From assembly GCF_029714425.1 (NCBI RefSeq), contig NZ_CP121668.1, positions 4,919,501 to 4,983,500 on the forward strand: 64,000 nt of DNA, written 5' to 3'. A model generated the notes under the pieces. That model made no database searches. It saw only the letters and a list, made by a program, of their open reading frames with translations, and was not told the DNA's origin. Source of the stretch: Bradyrhizobium sp. CB2312. GTDB taxonomy: Bacteria; Pseudomonadota; Alphaproteobacteria; Rhizobiales; Xanthobacteraceae. Shown here in pieces: positions 35,824 to 47,787 of the stretch; the first letter of the stretch is position 1, and each line of letters starts with the position of its first letter. The translations under genes were made by a program, and so were the position numbers.

Positions 35824-36051
35824 ATGGACAAATGGGTTGAGCTCGCGGTGTCGTGGCTGCCGTTCCTGCTGCTGATCGGGCTGTGGTTCTGGTTCTCGCG
35901 GCGAGCCGGAATGCAGGCACGCGGCAAGTCGGGCGTGACCATGATCGAGCTCTACGAGCAGCAGGTCGCCGAGACCCGGCGGATGAACGGCTTTCTGGAA
36001 CGGATCGCGCTGTCGCTGGAGAAGCACGAGCCGCCGCGCGGCGGTTCGTAG
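35824..36051 (+). CDS. Small single-pass membrane protein
   Basis: A 75-residue protein: one membrane helix (AVSWLPFLLLIGLWFWF), then a positively charged, helical cytoplasmic tail with QVAETRRMNGFLERIALSLEKHE. It resembles the N-terminal anchor of FtsH-like proteins in composition only; no family is recognised. GGAG lies seven bases before the ATG. Its stop codon (TAG) is inside the repeat at 36047-36107. Confidence 0.75.
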   Translation: MDKWVELAVSWLPFLLLIGLWFWFSRRAGMQARGKSGVTMIELYEQQVAETRRMNGFLERIALSLEKHEPPRGGS

Positions 36052-36107
36052 GGTGGGGTTAGACTTGGGGCTGCGCGAAGCGGAGCCGCGTGCTAACCCA
36101 CCCTACG
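36047..36107. repeat. CGTAGGGTGGG-type palindromic repeat
   Basis: Arms CGTAGGGTGGGGTTAG and CTAACCCACCCTACG with a GC-rich centre. A second member of the family is at 56269-56359. It overlaps the 3' ends of both neighbouring genes: the plus-strand gene stops at the TAG of CGTAGG, and the minus-strand HAD gene stops at the TAG of GGGTTAG. Confidence 0.8.
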
Positions 36108-36737
36108 AGTCCGGCATAGCGCCGACGCAATCTCATCCATCCGCTCAAACGTATAATCCGGCCCGTGGGCCCGCAGCGCCGCCGGTGCCGCGTAGCCCCA
36201 GTTCACCGCACCGCAGGTAATTCCCACCGCGCGCGCCGCCTCGATGTCGCGGACCTCGTCGCCGATCGCGATGACACGGCCCGGCTCCACGCCGGCGCGG
36301 CGGATGACCCGGCGGAATTTCGCGGGCTTGCCGAACAGCGACGCCGCGCAGTCGTAATGCGCAAACAGCGCGGCGGCATCGCCGAGCTTTTCGCGCGCAT
36401 TGGCTTCGCTGTCGGAGGTCACCAGCGCGAGCTGCACGCCGTTCTCGATCAGCGTCCGCAGCATCGCCTCGACGCCTGGAAACAGCGGAATCTCCGCCGC
36501 TGCCTCCGCTTTCAGCCGCCGCGCATGCCGCGCGATCGCCGGCAGCTTCCACAAGGGCACCTCGAGCCGGGAGAGGATCTCGCGGCTCGAAGCATGCCGC
36601 AGCCCCTCGATATCCTCATCCCTGACGCGCCGAAAGCCGAAGCGATCGGCGACGTCGTTGATGGTGCGCAGGAACCAGGGGAAGCTGTCGACGAGCGTGC
36701 CGTCGAGGTCGAAGATGGCGAGGGTGTAGGGAGACAT
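36093..36737 (-). CDS. HAD family phosphatase (phosphoglycolate-phosphatase-like)
   Basis: A 214-residue cytoplasmic HAD hydrolase with a helical cap. Motif I is LAIFDLDGTLVDS (D10, D12), motif II lies in LALVTSDSEANA, and motif IV is VIAIGDEVRDIEAARAVGI. It resembles the Gph/PGP branch, but the substrate is not fixed by sequence. The last residues RTRRVG come from the CGTAGGGTGGG repeat, so the gene has probably been extended or truncated there. Confidence 0.87.
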   Translation of the reverse strand: MSPYTLAIFDLDGTLVDSFPWFLRTINDVADRFGFRRVRDEDIEGLRHASSREILSRLEVPLWKLPAIARHARRLKAEAAAEIPLFPGVEAMLRTLIENGVQLALVTSDSEANAREKLGDAAALFAHYDCAASLFGKPAKFRRVIRRAGVEPGRVIAIGDEVRDIEAARAVGITCGAVNWGYAAPAALRAHGPDYTFERMDEIASALCRTRRVG

Positions 36738-36791
36738 CGGGGGAGCTGACGACGGGTATCAAGGGCAGGCGAACGCTGTCCGGTTCATCTC

Positions 36792-37355
36792 CTATGATAT
36801 CCAAACGGTGCTCTCGGTCCAGCCGAGGTCGGCAAACTCGGCGGCCCGGAGCGGTGCTTCTCCCTCCGCGAAGAATTCATCGAGTTGAGGCGGTGCGACG
36901 GCCGTTGCGGACAGCATGGCGTGCGCCTGCCCACGATGATGGATCTGATGCTGAAAGAGATGCATGAGCAGCCGATCGCGGCGTTCGGTCTGAATCCGCG
37001 AATCGCGGTTGATCCTGACGACCCCGTCGAGAAGGTCGGCCGTCAGCGCATCGCAGACTGCGATCAACCGCCTGTCGATCGCGGCTTGGGCGGGCTTCAA
37101 CGCGGCCAGCGTTGGGTACGGGACTTCGTTCTTCCAGGCCGCAGGTCCGAGCCATCCACCCTCCAGCGCATCGACATAGAAGAGGTCGATGACATAGATA
37201 TGGTTCAGCGTGCGCTGCAGGCTCGGGAAAAAGCCGGTTCGCTCGGCTTCAAAATCGCCCTGGCTCAAAGCGGTGCAGGCAGTCAGCAGCCGGTGGTTCG
37301 CCCAGGCATTGTTGTGGGCGAAGGCGCGGTAGGTTTGCACAAAGCCAGCGGACAA
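36792..37355 (-). CDS. DinB family protein
   Basis: A 187-residue four-helix protein of the DinB/YfiT fold. Motifs are AHNNAWANHRLL, RTLNHIYVIDLFYVDAL and LLMHLFQHQIHHRGQAHAML; the last two hold the three histidines of the usual metal site. Members act as thiol-linked transferases or remain unknown. The start is a TTG at 37355 with GGGAGA upstream; the frame is open far into uvrA, but that part is an out-of-frame shadow of uvrA. It starts 48 bases after the uvrA stop on the same strand. Confidence 0.87.
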   Translation of the reverse strand: MSAGFVQTYRAFAHNNAWANHRLLTACTALSQGDFEAERTGFFPSLQRTLNHIYVIDLFYVDALEGGWLGPAAWKNEVPYPTLAALKPAQAAIDRRLIAVCDALTADLLDGVVRINRDSRIQTERRDRLLMHLFQHQIHHRGQAHAMLSATAVAPPQLDEFFAEGEAPLRAAEFADLGWTESTVWIS

Positions 37356-37402
37356 GCTTGATCTCCCTTGGACCAATCGTCGGCGGATTTCGCTCGGTTC
37401 GC

Positions 37403-40378
<2,976 letters not shown>

Positions 40379-40476
40379 CCGAGTTGCCCTCAAGGAATCC
40401 CATGGGTGCGCGAGCGCGCCAACGCTGGAGGCGCGCTTCGCCCGGAACCGGGATCGGCGCCGATGGGTATGGCAGC

Positions 40477-40491
40477 GAACGTAGGAAGAAC
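40477..40491 (-). promoter_or_regulatory. LexA/SOS box of uvrA
   Basis: GAAC-N7-GAAC (GTTC-N7-GTTC on the uvrA strand), an exact match to the alphaproteobacterial SOS consensus. It is 99 bases upstream of the uvrA start, a usual distance. Confidence 0.85.
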
Positions 40492-40583
40492 GAGAGCGGA
40501 TTTCCAGTGGACTTTGCGAATCGTCAACGGATTGTTGGCGCGCTGGCGGCATCTGGCAGGAGCGAGGACCTCCGGAACAGGCG

Positions 40584-40608
40584 AAGGGCCGGCGCGAGGC
40601 CGGCCCTT
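40584..40608. terminator. Terminator after the first porin gene
   Basis: Ten-base-pair perfect stem AAGGGCCGGC/GCCGGCCCTT with loop GCGAG. It is nearly identical to the hairpins at 41578 and 42509. On the minus strand a U-run is lacking here (the two others have one), so it may be weaker. Confidence 0.65.
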
Positions 40609-40724
40609 TGTTCGCGGTTGAGCGCGGAGTTGGGGAATCCGCGCTGGAGCAAGACTTGGAGGGTTGAACTTGGAGTGCCGGACTTGGAGAGTCCGCTGGA
40701 GTAGTTCCTGCGGGCGAACCTGGG

Positions 40725-41480
40725 TCAGTATTTGGCGATGAGCGGACCGCCCCAGCGGTAGTTGACGCGGATCAGGCCAATATCGATGTCCTGGCCGATC
40801 AGATCGGTGTGCGCCGCCAGGCCGCCGACCAGCGTGGCGAAAGCGGCGCCATGGTGGCCGAGGAAGATGTGGTTGTATTCGCCGCCGACCGTCCAGTTTT
40901 CGGCAAATCCGTACTCGATGCCGAAGCCGGCGGAGTAGCCCCAGCGGGTCTGGTTGACACTGTTGAATGCTGGCGCGCCCGCGCCCGGAACGAAAGTATC
41001 GTACTGGTCGTGGGCCACCGCCGCGCCGGCCTTGCCGTAGAACAGCAGGCTGTTCACGGCGTAGCCGAGCTGACCGGTGAACAGGCCGAAGCTGTTGATC
41101 TTGGTCTGGTTGGTCAGCGGCGCCAGCACCACGCTGACATTGCTGCCCTTGAAGTCGGCCCAGTTGCCCTGGCCTTCCACACCGAGAACCCAGTGGCCCT
41201 TCTGCCAGCGATAGCCGATCTGGCCGCCGACGGTGCCGCCGCTCGCGTTGTGACAGCCTTCGCCGATCGGCGGGTCGACCGCGACGCGGCCCGCATTGGA
41301 GATGCCCCAGCAGGAATGGGCGAGGCCGCCGCCGCCATTGATGCCGACATAGGCGCCGGTCCAGTCAAAGGCGAGCACGGGCGCCGCCGGCGCCTTGTAC
41401 AGCGGCAGATCGGCAGCACCGGCCGGTGCGAGCACGCCGAGCGCGAGCAAGCTGACCGAGGCCAGCACCAACGTCTTCAT
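40725..41480 (-). CDS. Omp25/RopB-like outer-membrane porin, copy 1
   Basis: A 251-residue outer-membrane barrel protein. The signal is [21 protein letters not shown] with cleavage at AGAADL. Barrel landmarks are [61 protein letters not shown] and the C-terminal strand [10 protein letters not shown] with a terminal Tyr. It is closest within this window to copy 3 (42560-43327), with which it shares the [14 protein letters not shown] cysteine loop and the [18 protein letters not shown] end. Such proteins stabilise the envelope or act as antigens; no transport role is shown. Confidence 0.88.
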   Translation of the reverse strand: MKTLVLASVSLLALGVLAPAGAADLPLYKAPAAPVLAFDWTGAYVGINGGGGLAHSCWGISNAGRVAVDPPIGEGCHNASGGTVGGQIGYRWQKGHWVLGVEGQGNWADFKGSNVSVVLAPLTNQTKINSFGLFTGQLGYAVNSLLFYGKAGAAVAHDQYDTFVPGAGAPAFNSVNQTRWGYSAGFGIEYGFAENWTVGGEYNHIFLGHHGAAFATLVGGLAAHTDLIGQDIDIGLIRVNYRWGGPLIAKY

Positions 41481-41577
41481 GTCAATTCCCCAACGGACCA
41501 GAGCCAATCAGCGGCGCGCTATGCACACCGCACTCTCGATTCCATGACGGTTGGGCGCGAGGTCGCGCGAAAACAAA

Positions 41578-41600
41578 AAGGCCGGCGCGAGGCCGGCCTT
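41578..41600 (-). terminator. Terminator after the second porin gene
   Basis: Nine-base-pair stem AAGGCCGGC/GCCGGCCTT with loop GCGAG. On the minus strand it is followed by TTTGTTTTCG, a good U-run. It lies 34 bases after the stop of porin copy 2. Confidence 0.85.
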
Positions 41601-41634
41601 CCGTGACGATGTGACGTCGGTCGTGAGACGAAGC

Positions 41635-42324
41635 TCAGTACTTCGCGACGACCGGGCCGCCGAAGTGATAGTTCACGCCGACCTGGACGGTATGAAGGTT
41701 GAGCGTGCCCGTGGGCACGATGCCCGAGAAGTAGGTCTCGCCGCCGAGGCTGCGATAGAGGTACTCGCCCTTGACCGACCACTGCGGAGCGAAGAACGCC
41801 TCGACACCCGCACCGACGGTCCAGCCGGAGTGGAACTTGCTATCGGAGACCGAGAGGGCGCCCAGGCTGGCGGTGAGCTTGTTGTCGATCCAGGCGTAAC
41901 CACCGGTGCCATAGAACAGGACGTTGTTGACGGCCCAGCCGATGCGGCCGCGCACGGTGCCCATCGCGTCGGTCTTGGAGCTCAGCGAGGCGGGGATGCC
42001 ACCGACGCCGGCGACGAAAACCGTACCAGCGGCCGAGGCGCTGACGTCAGCCCAAGCGCCATCGGCCTCGATGCCGAACACAACGTTGCCGGTCTGCCAG
42101 TTGTAGCCGGCGGTGCCGCCGACGAAGCCACCCTTCATCTTCGGGTCGCCCGAGCCGTTTTCCCAGGCGCCGCCGCCGACGATACCGAGGTAGAAGCCGG
42201 TCCAGTTGTAGACCGAGGCCACAGCCACCGGAGCCTTGGTGTACGGGCGGGCCGCCAGATCAGCCGCCGACGCGGGGGCAGCGAGAGCGAACAAACAGGC
42301 CGAAGCCAACAAAACTTTCTTCAT
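41635..42324 (-). CDS. Omp25/RopB-like outer-membrane porin, copy 2
   Basis: A 229-residue barrel protein. The signal MKKVLLASACLFALAAPASA is followed by ADLAARPYTKAPVAVAS and the family start YNWTGFYLGIVGGGAW. It lacks the cysteine loop of copies 1 and 3 and ends VGVNYHFGGPVVAKY, the more common RopB/Omp31-type end. It is thus a more distant relative, although it shares the signal region ADLAARPYTKAP with copy 3. It has its own terminator and probably its own promoter (236 bases to copy 3). Confidence 0.9.
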   Translation of the reverse strand: MKKVLLASACLFALAAPASAADLAARPYTKAPVAVASVYNWTGFYLGIVGGGAWENGSGDPKMKGGFVGGTAGYNWQTGNVVFGIEADGAWADVSASAAGTVFVAGVGGIPASLSSKTDAMGTVRGRIGWAVNNVLFYGTGGYAWIDNKLTASLGALSVSDSKFHSGWTVGAGVEAFFAPQWSVKGEYLYRSLGGETYFSGIVPTGTLNLHTVQVGVNYHFGGPVVAKY

Positions 42325-42508
42325 TTCAACCAAAATCCCAGTCCCAGTCTCTGTTGTTGCCTTCCGCGCGCAGAAGGGTATCGGACGCCGTGGTCCAACT
42401 GGCGGCGTGCTTACACCACCAAATCCGCAAGTTGTGTCTCTCAAAAGCCACAACAGTCACAAAACGTAACGATTGCTGACACATTGTCGCGCCGCGTGCA
42501 CTCAGCAA

Positions 42509-42533
42509 AAAGGCCGGCGCGAGGCCGGCCTTT
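42509..42533 (-). terminator. Terminator after the third porin gene
   Basis: Ten-base-pair stem AAAGGCCGGC/GCCGGCCTTT with loop GCGAG, followed on the minus strand by TTG after the T-rich arm. It lies 26 bases after the stop of porin copy 3, within sequence nearly the same as at 41578. Confidence 0.85.
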
Positions 42534-42559
42534 GATCTCTAAATGATATCAGACGGATA

Positions 42560-43327
42560 TCAGTATCGCCCGATGACCGGGCCACCCCAGCGGTAGTTCA
42601 CGCGGATGAGGCCGATATCGACGTCCTGGCTGATGCGATCAGAGCGTGTAGCGACGCCAAGCGGGCCGAGGAAGAAGTTGCCGGAGCCGCTGAAGCCGAT
42701 GGTACGGGTGCCGAGGAAGAGGTGATCGTACTCGAAGCCGACGGTCCAGTTCGGCGCGAATCCGAACTCGACGCCGGCCCCCACGGCGCCGCCCCAGCGG
42801 GTCTCGCTGGCCCGGTCGAATTCGAGACCGGTCGGGACATCGTAGCTGCGATAGCGATCGCTGACGACCGCGCCGCCGCCCTTCACGTAGAACAGCACGT
42901 TATTCCAGGCATAGCCCATCTGGCCGGTGATCAGGCCGAAGGCGTCGATCTTGGAGCGATCGCGCAGGCCGCTGACCGCACTGATGTTGTCGCCGGAGAA
43001 ATCCGCCCAGTTGCCCTGGCCTTCCAGTCCGAACACCCAGTTGGCCGACTGCCAGCGATAGCCGACTTGGCCACCGGCCGTACCGCCGGTCGCACTATGG
43101 CAGCCCTCGCCGAAGAGAGCGCCGCCAACGCCGACGAAGTCCCAGCACTTGCGGGCCGAACCGCCGCCGCCGTTGATGCCGATGTAGAAGCCGCTCCAGT
43201 CGTAAACGGTCGCCACGACCGGCGGCGGGGCCTTCGTGTAGGGACGCGCTGCGAGATCCGCCGCGCTTGCGGGAGCCGACAGGCTCAACGCCATGGCACC
43301 GATTGCACCAATCAAAATCTTATTCAT
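42560..43327 (-). CDS. Omp25/RopB-like outer-membrane porin, copy 3
   Basis: A 255-residue barrel protein. The signal MNKILIGAIGAMALSLSAPA is followed by ADLAARPYTKAPPPVVAT and YDWSGFYIGINGGGGSARKC. It has two cysteines at the tip of the first loop region (KCWDF and EGCHSATGG), as in copy 1, which may form a disulfide. The end is [25 protein letters not shown] sits five bases before the start at 43327. A long 5' region (to 43779) separates it from ssb on the other strand. Confidence 0.9.
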   Translation of the reverse strand: MNKILIGAIGAMALSLSAPASAADLAARPYTKAPPPVVATVYDWSGFYIGINGGGGSARKCWDFVGVGGALFGEGCHSATGGTAGGQVGYRWQSANWVFGLEGQGNWADFSGDNISAVSGLRDRSKIDAFGLITGQMGYAWNNVLFYVKGGGAVVSDRYRSYDVPTGLEFDRASETRWGGAVGAGVEFGFAPNWTVGFEYDHLFLGTRTIGFSGSGNFFLGPLGVATRSDRISQDVDIGLIRVNYRWGGPVIGRY

Positions 43328-43779
43328 TGCAGTCTCCCCAGTTTCGTCCGCTTCTTTGAAGTCCCCGAAGCGGTTGATCAGGCGCGACGCCCATATGAAC
43401 TCAATTCCAAGGCGAGCGTAGCTTAACGGGGAGGCAGAGTCCGTCTCCGAAATGCAACAGCCAGAGACCTTGTGAAGCGCTTCTAACTTGATGAATGCTA
43501 ACCGCTTTTGCCCGTTACCGGGAACTCGAAAAAGTTCCATTCGACGTTCGCGATTTTTGACGTCATCTCAGCGCGCTCCTGCCACGCGTTCACTGTGGCC
43601 TGCATAAGAACAAATCTGGAACAAGTTGAGGGCGGATGCTATATGTGGGGATAACCCCGGGGGGGACGGACTGATCGCCTCGCGCGAGCGTATAGGGTCG
43701 GCTCAACGGGGCGGCGGAGCTTCGCGGCGCGCGGGTTCGGCCTTTTGAAATTCAGTGGCATTTGGAGTGGAGAGCGGCG
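43328..43779. other. Divergent control region between porin copy 3 and ssb
   Basis: About 450 bases. It contains the ssb SOS box (43608-43622) and a GC-rich stretch before ssb with an imperfect hairpin around CGGCGGAGCTTCGCGGCGCG (~43710-43730). No gene is supported here. Confidence 0.6.
43608..43622 (+). promoter_or_regulatory. LexA/SOS box of ssb
   Basis: GAAC-AAATCTG-GAAC, an exact match to the alphaproteobacterial SOS consensus, 157 bases upstream of ssb. With the uvrA box it suggests a damage-induced pair. Confidence 0.85.
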
Positions 43780-44277
43780 ATGGCGGGAAGCGTCAACAAG
43801 GTCATTCTGGTTGGAAATCTCGGCAAGGATCCTGAAATCCGCCGCACCCAGGACGGGCGGCCGATCGCGAATTTGAGCATCGCCACCTCGGAGACCTGGC
43901 GCGACAAGAACAGCGGCGAGCGCAAGGAAAAGACCGAGTGGCACCGCGTCGTGATCTTCAATGAAGGTCTCTGCAAGGTCGCCGAGCAGTATCTGAAGAA
44001 GGGCGCCAAGGTTTACATCGAGGGCGCGCTCCAGACCCGCAAATGGACCGACCAGAGCGGCGCCGAGAAGTACTCCACCGAGGTCGTGCTGCAGGGCTTC
44101 AACTCGACGCTGACGATGCTCGACGGCCGCGGCGGCGGCGGAGGAGGCGGCAGCTTCGGCGACGAGCCGGGCGGCGATTTCGGCTCCTCGGGTCCCGTCA
44201 GCAGCGCACCGCGCCGTCCCGTGGCCGCCGGCGGCGGTGGCCGCAACAGCGACATGGACGACGATATCCCGTTCTGA
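43780..44277 (+). CDS. ssb: Single-stranded DNA-binding protein
   Basis: A 165-residue protein that coats single-stranded DNA in replication, recombination and repair. The OB fold starts [21 protein letters not shown] and includes [20 protein letters not shown] and [19 protein letters not shown] Gly-rich linker follows, then the acidic tip DDDIPF that binds partner proteins. The start at 43780 has GGAGTGGAGAG upstream. Expression is probably under SOS control from the box at 43608. Confidence 0.97.
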   Translation: MAGSVNKVILVGNLGKDPEIRRTQDGRPIANLSIATSETWRDKNSGERKEKTEWHRVVIFNEGLCKVAEQYLKKGAKVYIEGALQTRKWTDQSGAEKYSTEVVLQGFNSTLTMLDGRGGGGGGGSFGDEPGGDFGSSGPVSSAPRRPVAAGGGGRNSDMDDDIPF

Positions 44278-44472
44278 GGCTCACGGGCGTCTCGCCGCGA
44301 ACGCCGGCCGCTCGCGTAAAGCGACAGGATTCCTTACCAATTGACGGGCAAAGCTCGGTTTTTCCGGGCTCGCCTCAGGTGCTGCCTCAAGCCTTTGACC
44401 GGTGGCGATGTGAATGGTATTAACTTGATGTTAATCCTGTTTACATAGCTGTTCCGCCGGAGGATGCTCCGC

Positions 44473-44871
44473 ATGAGCCTTGCGCCGCTGCTTGAGGCCG
44501 CTCCAGCGATCCCGCTGCATGCTTTCGCCGCGATGGCCGCCTTCGTGCTCGGCCTCGTCCAGTTCGCCGCGCCCAAGGGAACGTTGCCGCACCGGACGTT
44601 CGGCTGGATCTGGGTGGTGCTGATGACCGTAGTGGCGGCGTCGTCGTTCTGGATCCACCAGATCCGTCTGGTCGGGCCGTTCAGCCCGATCCATCTCTTG
44701 TCGATCTTCACGCTCGTCGTGCTGCCGCTCGCGGTTTGGCGGGCGCACACCCATCGCGTCGCCGATCACCGGCGAATGATGATCTTCATTTTCGCCGGCG
44801 CGCTGGTGATCGCGGGCCTGTTCACCCTGGTGCCCGGGCGCATCATGCACCGGGTGATTTTCGGGGCTTAA
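44473..44871 (+). CDS. DUF2306 family membrane protein
   Basis: A 132-residue protein with four membrane helices. The family pattern is seen in PLHAFAAMAAFVLGLVQF, GTLPHRTFGWIWVVLM and the last helix pair with HRRMMIFIFAGALVIAGLF. Histidines in helices 1 and 3 (PLHA, SPIHLL) might bind a metal or haem, but this is not shown. An in-frame ATG at 44464 touches the ribosome site GGAGG, so the ATG nine bases later is chosen. Confidence 0.82.
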   Translation: MSLAPLLEAAPAIPLHAFAAMAAFVLGLVQFAAPKGTLPHRTFGWIWVVLMTVVAASSFWIHQIRLVGPFSPIHLLSIFTLVVLPLAVWRAHTHRVADHRRMMIFIFAGALVIAGLFTLVPGRIMHRVIFGA

Positions 44872-45039
44872 GGGGCGGTTCCACCCCGCTCATTCCGGCG
44901 CCGTCCTAGGCCATGCCGGGAAGGGCGTAAGTCTCTGGAAAAACAGTCGGAAAAAGCGCTTTCCTAACCCTTGCAAGGGTGGTTATCGGGGCGTCGATGC
45001 GCTATATGATTCCCAGATAAAACCTCACCGGATTTCCCC

Positions 45040-47778
45040 TTGGCTGACGACGACAACAAGCCCGGCGACCAGCCGGCGCAACCCTCGGACATTCGCCCCG
45101 TCTCGATCTACGAGGAGATGAAGAAGTCCTACCTCGATTACGCCATGAGCGTGATCGTGTCGCGTGCGCTCCCCGATGCGCGCGACGGGTTGAAGCCGGT
45201 CCATCGCCGCATCCTCTTCGCGATGAACAATCGCGGCGACACCCCGGACAAGAAGCACAAGAAGTCCGCCGGTGCCGTCGGTGAGGTCATGGGTAAGTAC
45301 CACCCCCATGGCGACCAGGCGATCTACGACGCGTTGGTGCGCATGGCGCAGGACTTCTCGATGCGCGCGCCCCTGATCGACGGACAGGGCAATTTCGGCT
45401 CGGTCGACGGCGATCCGCCAGCGGCGATGCGCTACACCGAATCCCGCCTGACCAAGATCGCTCTGAAGCTGCTCGAGGACATCGACGACGATACGGTCGA
45501 TTTCCAGGACAACTATGACGGCTCCGAGAGGGAGCCGGTGGTCCTGCCGGCGCGGTTCCCGAACCTGCTCGTCAACGGCGCCGGCGGCATCGCGGTCGGC
45601 ATGGCCACCAACATCCCGCCGCACAATCTCGGCGAGGTGATCGACGCCTGCGTCGCGCTGATCGACAATCCGTCGCTGACCATCGACGAGCTCAACAACA
45701 TCATCCCGGGCCCGGATTTCCCGACCGGCGGCATCATCCTCGGACGCCAGGGCATCCGCAGCGCCTATCATCTCGGCCGCGGCTCGATCGTGATGCGCGG
45801 CAAGGTCACCTTCGAGACCATCCGCAAGGAACGCGAGGCGATCGTCATCACCGAGATCCCGTATCAGGTGAACAAGGCGACGATGGTCGAGCGCATCGCC
45901 GAGCTCTACAAGGAAAAGAAGATCGAGGGCATCTCCGATCTGCGCGACGAATCCGACCGCGACGGCTATCGCGTCGTCGTCGAGCTCAAGCGCGACGCCG
46001 TGCCCGACGTGGTGCTGAACCAGCTCTACAAGTTCACGCCGCTGCAGACGAGCTTCGGCGTCAACGCTGTTGCGCTCGATAGCGGCCGTCCGCAGACGAT
46101 GAACCTGAAGGATATGCTGACGATCTTCGTCGGCTTCCGCGAGCAGGTCGTCACCCGCCGCACCAAGTACAAGCTGCGCAAGGCGCGCGAGCGCGCGCAT
46201 GAGCAGGTCGGCCTTGCGATTGCGGTCGCCAATATCGACGAGATCATCCGCGTGATCCGGCATTCGCCAACGCCGGCTGCCGCGCGCGAGACCCTGATGA
46301 CGCGCGACTGGCCCGCGCGCGACGTCGAGGACATCATCACGCTGATCGACGATCCCCGCCATCGCATCAACGAGGACGGCACCATCCGCCTGTCGCTGGA
46401 GCAGGCGAGGGCGATCCTCGAGCTGCGGCTGGCGCGCCTCACCGCACTCGGCCGCGACGAGATCGGCGAAGAGCTGGCCAAGCTCGCCGGCGAGATCGAG
46501 GACTATCTCGCGATTCTGCGCTCGCGCGCCCGCATCCTCGACATCATCAAGACCGAGCTCGCCGAGGTGAAGGCCGAGTTCGCCACCCCGCGCCGCACCG
46601 TGATCATGGAGCAGGAAGGCGAGGTCGAGGACGAGGACCTGATCCAGCGCGAGGACATGGTCGTGACCGTCTCGCACGCCGGCTATGTCAAGCGCGTGCC
46701 GCTGTCGGCCTATCGGGCGCAGCGCCGCGGCGGCAAGGGCCGCGCCGGCATGCAGACCCGCGACGAGGACTTCGTCAGCCGCCTGTTCGTGGCCTCCACG
46801 CATACGCCGGTGCTGTTCTTCTCGTCTCGCGGCCAGGTCTACAAGGAGAAGGTCTGGCGGCTGCCGATGGCCGCGCCAAACGCGCGCGGCAAGGCGCTGA
46901 TCAACATCCTGCCGCTGGAGCAGGGCGAGCGCATCACCACCATCATGCCGCTGCCGGAGGATGAATCCACCTGGGCCCAGCTGGACGTGATGTTCGCCAC
47001 GACCGGCGGCAATGTCCGGCGCAACAAGCTGTCCGACTTCGTCGACGTCCGCCGCTCCGGCATCATCGCCATGAAGCTCGATGACGGCGAAGCGATCGTC
47101 GACGTCCAGATCTGCACCGAGCGCGACGACGTGCTGCTGACCGCTGCCGGCGGCCAGTGCATCCGCTTCCCGGTTCCCGATGTGCGCGTGTTCACCGGGC
47201 GCACCTCGATGGGCGTGCGCGGCATTGCACTTGGCGAGGGCGACAAGGTGATCTCGCTGGCGATCCTGCGCCATGTCGAGACCACCTCCGACGAGCGCTC
47301 GGCTTACCTGAAGATGCGCCGCGCGGTCGCCGGCGAAGCCGCGGCTGACGAGGCGCCGGCCGATGCCGAGGGAGAGGAGACTTCGGGTAGCTTCCAGCTC
47401 CCGCAAGAGCGCTATGTCGAGATGTCGGCGGCCGAGCAGGTCGTGCTCACCGTCTCCGTCAACGGCTACGGCAAGCGGACCTCGTCCTACGAGTACCGTA
47501 CCACGGGCCGCGGCGGCAAAGGCATCGTCGCCATGAGCGTCAACAACCGCAATGGCAACCTCGTCGCGTCCTTCCCCGTGGAGGATGCCGACCAGATCAT
47601 GCTGGTCACCGACAAGGGCCAGCTGATCCGCTGCCCGGTCGAAGGCATCCGCATCGCCGGCCGCTCGACCCAGGGCGTCATCGTGTTCGATACCGCCGAG
47701 GACGAGCACGTGGTGTCGGTCGAGCACATCACGGAAGAGGCCGAGAGCGGGAATGGCGAGAACGGCAACGGGGCGTAA
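45040..47778 (+). CDS. gyrA: DNA gyrase subunit A
   Basis: A 912-residue type II topoisomerase subunit that cuts and rejoins DNA during negative supercoiling. The active-site tyrosine is Y132 in [13 protein letters not shown]. The GyrA box QRRGGKG is at 561-567, which separates it from ParC. The C-terminal propeller follows, with a second box-like TGRGGKGIV, and an Ala/Glu-rich insertion (~764-790) within the propeller. In the quinolone region [10 protein letters not shown] the position of E. coli Ser83 is Gln (Q92), while Asp87 is kept (D96). The start is a TTG at 45040. The acidic tail ends NGENGNGA. Confidence 0.96.
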   Translation: MADDDNKPGDQPAQPSDIRPVSIYEEMKKSYLDYAMSVIVSRALPDARDGLKPVHRRILFAMNNRGDTPDKKHKKSAGAVGEVMGKYHPHGDQAIYDALVRMAQDFSMRAPLIDGQGNFGSVDGDPPAAMRYTESRLTKIALKLLEDIDDDTVDFQDNYDGSEREPVVLPARFPNLLVNGAGGIAVGMATNIPPHNLGEVIDACVALIDNPSLTIDELNNIIPGPDFPTGGIILGRQGIRSAYHLGRGSIVMRGKVTFETIRKEREAIVITEIPYQVNKATMVERIAELYKEKKIEGISDLRDESDRDGYRVVVELKRDAVPDVVLNQLYKFTPLQTSFGVNAVALDSGRPQTMNLKDMLTIFVGFREQVVTRRTKYKLRKARERAHEQVGLAIAVANIDEIIRVIRHSPTPAAARETLMTRDWPARDVEDIITLIDDPRHRINEDGTIRLSLEQARAILELRLARLTALGRDEIGEELAKLAGEIEDYLAILRSRARILDIIKTELAEVKAEFATPRRTVIMEQEGEVEDEDLIQREDMVVTVSHAGYVKRVPLSAYRAQRRGGKGRAGMQTRDEDFVSRLFVASTHTPVLFFSSRGQVYKEKVWRLPMAAPNARGKALINILPLEQGERITTIMPLPEDESTWAQLDVMFATTGGNVRRNKLSDFVDVRRSGIIAMKLDDGEAIVDVQICTERDDVLLTAAGGQCIRFPVPDVRVFTGRTSMGVRGIALGEGDKVISLAILRHVETTSDERSAYLKMRRAVAGEAAADEAPADAEGEETSGSFQLPQERYVEMSAAEQVVLTVSVNGYGKRTSSYEYRTTGRGGKGIVAMSVNNRNGNLVASFPVEDADQIMLVTDKGQLIRCPVEGIRIAGRSTQGVIVFDTAEDEHVVSVEHITEEAESGNGENGNGA

Positions 47779-47787
47779 GGCCCCGTT

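Larger units (their letters stand above)
40379..40724. other. Intergenic region upstream of uvrA with SOS box and terminator
   Basis: About 350 bases between uvrA and the first porin gene, both on the minus strand. It holds the porin terminator hairpin (40584-40608), the uvrA SOS box (40477-40491), and a short run of near-repeated GGAG/TTGGAG triplets at about 40640-40700. No gene is seen. Confidence 0.6.

Noticed and set aside
43400..43440. tRNA-like stretch (GCGAGCGTAGCTTAACGGG)
   Set aside because: No cloverleaf could be drawn: no matching acceptor stem or T-loop follows.
45025..47727. A 900-codon minus-strand frame across gyrA
   Set aside because: Pure antisense shadow of gyrA, with Asp/His/Ala-rich content and no domain signs.
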